From assembly GCA_964630875.1 (NCBI GenBank), contig CAZVXF010000024.1, positions 1-17,491 of the forward strand: 17,491 nucleotides of DNA, read 5' to 3'. Numbering within the stretch: position 1 is the stretch's first letter; each line of letters opens with the position of its first letter. Below the pieces are notes generated by a model, which saw only the letters and a list, made by a program, of their open reading frames with translations, was not told the DNA's origin and did no database searches. The position numbers and the translations under genes were made by a program. Shown piece by piece: positions 16,027-17,491 of the stretch. This DNA comes from DAIDHZ01 sp035480255 (GTDB lineage Bacteria; Chlamydiota; Chlamydiia; Chlamydiales; SM23-39).

Positions 16027-16698
16027 TTAATTATTATTTAATATGAGTTCAGCAATATTAATATCAAACTTTGTTGTGATTTTTATATTTCGATCTTCAC
16101 CTTGTACAATGTGAACCGGTAAGCCGCGCTCCAAAACTAGAGCACAATCATCCGTCGCATTTTCTCGCTTAGAATGAACATGTGCTTGCATTAACCACTC
16201 ATAGCGAAATGTTTGCGGAGTTTGACCACGATAATAATGCGCTCTATCTGGAATATGATCGATCTTTAGACCGTCTACAGCATGAACAAGAGTGTCTGCG
16301 CTCGGAATACAGGTATCAACAGCCCCATGAATGATTGCTTGTTCAATATTTTGAATGAGAATTTCTTTGGATACAAAAGGACGAACAGCATCATGAACAA
16401 GCACAATATCAGGGGGTTGCGAGAATGCTTTAAGACCGCAAAAGCAAGATCCTTGTCGACTCATTGCGCCAGGAATTACCTTTGCTCGAGGGACTTCAGA
16501 TGCAACAGTCTCAATCCAGTCAGGATGAGTCACTAGAATCATCTCATCGAAAATTTGCGCACTCTGAAGAGCTTCTAGAGTATGAAAGTAGAGTTTTTTT
16601 TTGCCTAAAAGGAGAAATTGTTTTGGGATTTCAGACCCAAATCGATTCCCAGACCCTGACATTAAAAGAATTGCGCCAATTCTAAAACCATTAAACAT
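16027..16698 (-). CDS. ispD: 2-C-methyl-D-erythritol 4-phosphate cytidylyltransferase
   Basis: IspD joins CTP and MEP to give CDP-ME in the non-mevalonate isoprenoid pathway. The nucleotide-binding loop is GSGNRFGSEIPKQF (15-28), with R19 and K26 corresponding to E. coli R20 and K27. VLVHDAVRPFV (99-109), RGQTPQTFR (157-165), TDDCALVLERG (182-192) and NIKITTKFD (204-212, K207) complete the family motifs. Length (223 aa) is normal. The loop opens ILLMSGSG where most bacteria have the I/V-PAAGxG form, a mild variant. No SD precedes ATG 16698, but conservation begins at once and no other start is better. It is divergent from the Cys-rich gene. Confidence 0.93.
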   Translation of the reverse strand: MFNGFRIGAILLMSGSGNRFGSEIPKQFLLLGKKKLYFHTLEALQSAQIFDEMILVTHPDWIETVASEVPRAKVIPGAMSRQGSCFCGLKAFSQPPDIVLVHDAVRPFVSKEILIQNIEQAIIHGAVDTCIPSADTLVHAVDGLKIDHIPDRAHYYRGQTPQTFRYEWLMQAHVHSKRENATDDCALVLERGLPVHIVQGEDRNIKITTKFDINIAELILNNN

Positions 16699-16803
16699 AA
16701 TAGACAGATAGTTTTTGCTTAAAAAAAATCATTTTATGTTATAGGCGGATTATTATACATCAATCTATCCGACAGGGGTAGAGACGAAAATTGAGGGAAT
16801 ACA
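16699..16803. promoter_or_regulatory. Divergent intergenic region between ispD and the Cys-rich gene
   Basis: It must hold promoters for both genes. Rightward candidates are TTGCTT (16715-16720) with TATAGG (16740-16745, spacing 19) and a TATTATACAT segment near 16751-16760; neither is ideal. GAGGGA (16793-16798) is the ribosome site 5 nt before ATG 16804. Confidence 0.4.
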
Positions 16804-17433
16804 ATGAGTAAAGATCTATTAAAATACGTTCTGATTGGGCTAGCGGCTTCTTTTTGCATCTCTGCAAAAGATGCTGGCGAGTCAGAAGAAATTGCAATGA
16901 TGAGATGTTCAAAAGAACGCGGTTATTGTGATCAAGATGAAGGAGACCGACCATTCTATCCAGAGCATGGGAGATCTTCTCATTCAGATAGAGATCGATC
17001 CTATTATCCGGATCATGGAAGAAGATTTGCTAACGAGCATCGAGGATATGATGATCGCGCAAGAAGAGACTATAGAGATGATCGCAGAATGGACGATCGT
17101 AGAGGACACTATCACGACAATCGACACGAACACAGATGTCCAGAGCAACGCTGTGCTCCTAGATGTGAGCGTTGTGCTCCTAGATGTGGACAAGAGCGCT
17201 GCTGCTCCCCAGATGCTTATGGAAATGCTGGCCATACTCTAGATAGCGCAGGCAGAAGAAGATGCACACCAAGAGCTGATCGAGAATATAAGATTTACGA
17301 ACAAACCAATTGTGATAGCAAAGGAAGATGTCAAGAACATTCAAAGCTTGAAAAAACATCTAGACCTGTTGAAAAAAGAGAAGTGGCAGTAAAAAGAAAA
17401 AGCGCTGCTCAAAAAGTGTTAGAAGGATATTAA
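16804..17433 (+). CDS. Exported cysteine-rich, Arg/Asp/His/Tyr-rich protein
   Basis: No named family recognised. A signal peptide (about 1-21, LLKYVLIGLAASFCISA) is followed by 12 cysteines in the mature part: C35, C42, a cluster at 112-134 (C112, 117, 121, 124, 128, 133, 134), then C154, C170 and C176. Residues 50-110 are low-complexity and charged, with YPEHGR and YPDHGR near-repeats. Residues 116-129 contain RCAPRCE followed by RCAPRCG, encoded by a 21-nt tandem repeat (about 17149-17190). The composition recalls disulfide-crosslinked chlamydial envelope proteins, but no sequence match to OmcA/OmcB is claimed. Gene start is well fixed by GAGGGA. Confidence 0.7.
   Translation: MSKDLLKYVLIGLAASFCISAKDAGESEEIAMMRCSKERGYCDQDEGDRPFYPEHGRSSHSDRDRSYYPDHGRRFANEHRGYDDRARRDYRDDRRMDDRRGHYHDNRHEHRCPEQRCAPRCERCAPRCGQERCCSPDAYGNAGHTLDSAGRRRCTPRADREYKIYEQTNCDSKGRCQEHSKLEKTSRPVEKREVAVKRKSAAQKVLEGY
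17149..17190 (+). repeat. Two-copy 21-nt coding repeat
   Basis: TGTGCTCCTAGATGTG occurs at 17152-17167 and again at 17173-17188, exactly 21 nt apart, so frame is kept. Each unit adds seven residues with two cysteines, suggesting copy number could vary between strains. Confidence 0.75.
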
Positions 17434-17491
17434 TACCAAACGCAAAAAATAAAGTCATAAATTTAACAAGAAAGCAGCGCAAATTTTTGTG

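Noticed and set aside
16928..17242. Repetitive ORFs in other frames (Ile/Met/Glu-rich plus strand; Ser/Ile-rich minus strand)
   Set aside because: They are shifted readings of the low-complexity GAT/CGA/AGA codons of the Cys-rich gene and lack starts with ribosome sites.
17434..17491. Possible terminator after the Cys-rich gene
   Set aside because: A loose GCAAAAAAT...ATTTTTGTG pairing exists but with mismatches, a long loop and truncation by the window end.

Overview
The window looks like a chromosomal segment of a chlamydia-related (environmental Chlamydiae) bacterium. The main evidence is the order uhpC-type sugar-phosphate antiporter, dnaE, TPR/BamD-like exported protein, LptE-like lipoprotein. 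From memory this matches the C. trachomatis CT544-CT545-CT546 onward neighbourhood. An ispD gene, an Inc-like protein with a hydrophobic hairpin and coiled coils, a cysteine-rich exported protein and AT-rich DNA (about 40% GC by eye) also fit. Genus cannot be decided by reading alone; Simkania, Waddlia or Parachlamydia relatives are all possible.

Left part (1-7130): an accessory cluster of glycosyltransferases (GT) and SAM-type methyltransferases (MT). On the plus strand, a methyltransferase-remnant/GT25 fusion (23-1396) runs directly into a GT-like gene (1424-2332) whose signal peptide appears frameshifted. On the minus strand, a tight three-gene operon reads 5273 to 2319: an MT-like protein, a protein with two MT-like domains in tandem, and a GT92/GT2-like enzyme. 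On the plus strand again come an FkbM-type MT (5364-6092) and a GT25 enzyme (6177-7130), the separate-gene version of the fused first ORF. Six of the seven ORFs carry, or once carried, an N-terminal export signal. That is odd for enzymes using SAM or nucleotide sugars and suggests they work outside the bacterial cytosol, perhaps on host or surface glycans.

Middle part (7258-13938): the conserved backbone. It holds the hexose-phosphate/phosphate antiporter UhpC, the replicative polymerase DnaE, a TPR/BamD-like exported protein and an LptE-like lipoprotein. The run ends at an AT-rich hairpin with a T tract near 13984-14008.

Right part (14058-17433): an Inc-like membrane/coiled-coil protein, a small acidic protein of unknown function read convergently, ispD of the MEP isoprenoid pathway, and a divergently read, cysteine- and charge-rich exported protein that may be a disulfide-crosslinked envelope component.

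No tRNA, rRNA, IS element or CRISPR array was seen. Everything was read by eye; no searches, structure predictions or energy calculations were run.
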